Origin: Amoebophrya sp. A120 | Lineage: Eukaryota > Sar > Dinophyceae > Syndiniales > Amoebophryaceae | Reading direction: 5' to 3' | Assembly (NCBI GenBank): GCA_905178155.1 | Contig: CAJINV010000008.1 | Location: forward strand, 682,001 to 746,000 | DNA: 64,000 bases | Shown: positions 63,126 to 64,000 of the stretch, in pieces | How positions within the stretch are numbered: position 1 is the first letter of the stretch | Layout of the letters: every line of letters starts with the position of its first letter | Position numbers and translations under genes: made by a program | Notes under the pieces: generated by a model | Told to the model about the DNA's origin: nothing | What the model saw: the letters and a program-made list of their open reading frames with translations, nothing else | Database searches by the model: none

Positions 63126-64000
63126 ATGTCCGGCGAAAAGAGTGAAGCGGGAAAAATGAAGATTACGGCCACTGGCCGGGTGGGGACCTATGTGTCTTAC
63201 GCCAGCAAACTCTTCAACGAAGACGAACTGGACACGTAAGAATATGACTCTTGATACAGTTGTAGTCTTCATACAGTGTAAGATTCGAGGAGCATCCGAT
63301 TGTTTTTAATCGCGTTAAGTGCATGCATGGTCAAACGCAAATCTATTTGATGAATGACTGTGGAAGTTGTACATACCAACAAAAACAGGATCTCGCTCAT
63401 CGCTACGGGAACTGCACTGCCGACCTGCGTGACCACCGCAGAAATCCTAAAGCGACGCTTCAAGGGTCTGCACCAGGTAAACAAAATCGGAACCTTGGAA
63501 ATTGAAGGAGAGGACGAGGAAAAGGAAGGCGAAGAAGCGGTACAGATAAATATGTATCCGTTCTTTTTTATCGCATGCAATCCATGCGTAGTAGTTGCAG
63601 AAGCTACGACAGGGCCGCAGGTTGTATCAATGTATGGAAAATAAATTCTGGAGGCAGTTGGGCGATTCAGTCGCTGCATGATCTGTGAAACTGACAAATA
63701 AGTCGCCGACAAAATGTATAAATAACAGGTGACCTTCACGCGGCGTGTGTCCTTTATCGACATTACCCTGACACTGAACAAAAGCAAAATCAACGTGAAA
63801 GATTCTGGGTATCAGGAGCCTCTGCCAGAGGAATTGGTCAAGGAACAGCCGAAGTCTGGCACCACCGAGGATGGCGACGAGGAGAAGCCCAAGCGAAAGA
63901 GCAAGGGTAAGGGAAAGAAGGGCAAGAAAGGCAAGGGGAAGAAGGGCGAGAAGAAGGGAAAGGGCAAGAAGGGTGAGAAGAAGGGCAAGGGTAAGAAGGG
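63126..64000 (+). CDS. Alba-domain nucleic-acid-binding protein with Lys/Gly tail (3' end outside window)
   Basis: Exons 63126-63235, 63389-63539 and 63729 onward, with GT-AG introns of 153 and 189 bp joining in phase. The Alba fold is evident: MKITATGRVGTYVSYASKLF, then ISLIATGTALPTCVTTAEIL and KRRFKGLHQVNKIGT with the basic loop, and VSFIDITLTLNKSKI as the last strand. Alba proteins bind RNA and DNA in archaea and in protists, where they regulate translation and chromatin. After residue 120 comes an acidic linker and then KGKGKKGKKGKGKKGEKKGK-type repeats running off the window; an extra basic tail of this type is expected to raise nucleic-acid affinity. Confidence 0.9.

Overview
The window is nuclear DNA of a eukaryote, most likely an alveolate protist. 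Genes are long, multi-exon and on both strands, with housekeeping and flagellar functions (ubiquitin, RNA polymerase subunit Rpb12, TM9SF, CSC1/OSCA channel, axonemal dynein assembly factor DNAAF5). Two intron classes coexist. I placed 16 short introns with GT-AG ends. I also placed 23 'introners': MITE-like elements with long terminal inverted repeats, each flanked by a 3-8 bp direct repeat. Deleting each element plus one copy of its direct repeat gives continuous frames of exactly 1651, 1395, 800 and 1609 codons in the four host genes. Intron invasion of this kind is known from the parasitic dinoflagellate Amoebophrya, so an Amoebophrya-like organism is my best inference; the name is not proven by the sequence.

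Layout. 1-131: start of a ubiquitin gene (-). 741-8568: DNAAF5/HEATR2 (-). 9082-9467: RPB12 (-). 10150-11684: LRAT-domain protein (-). 12238-18386: CSC1/OSCA/TMEM63 channel (-). 18387-19471: GC-rich spacer with 22-bp tandem repeats. 19472-41231: a degenerate 31-bp satellite, split by a 20.9-kb LTR retroelement at 19810-40723. 42200-44492: unknown multi-pass membrane protein (+). 45104-50263: TM9SF (+). 50623-51987: secreted unknown (+). 52606-58305: hevein-domain (CBM18) type I membrane protein (+). 58933-59769: possible CYTH-like protein (+). 59851-60389: unknown 120-aa protein (-). 60613-62086: DegT/DnrJ-type aminotransferase (+). 63126-end: Alba-domain protein (+, runs off the window).

The centrepiece is the LTR element. 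Its 1209-bp LTRs begin CGAT and end ATCG instead of TG..CA, differ at only four sites I can find, and are bounded by a 5-bp target duplication CTGTC. Removing the element and one CTGTC restores an exact 31-bp satellite unit. Inside are a gag-position ORF, a probable -1 frameshift signal with an 11-bp stem, a 4370-codon ORF and two smaller ORFs. The giant ORF carries a DUF4326-like pair, a UPF1-like SF1 helicase, a dual-specificity-phosphatase-like domain, an exonuclease-endonuclease-phosphatase domain, the C-terminal half of a reverse transcriptase (motif C, MMDD) plus RNase H, a CYTH-like segment, a weak integrase zinc finger and, at its far C-terminus, the N-terminal half of a reverse transcriptase (motifs A and B). 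The two RT halves are in reversed order and about 2200 residues apart: a circularly permuted or two-chain RT. I consider this the most novel system in the window.
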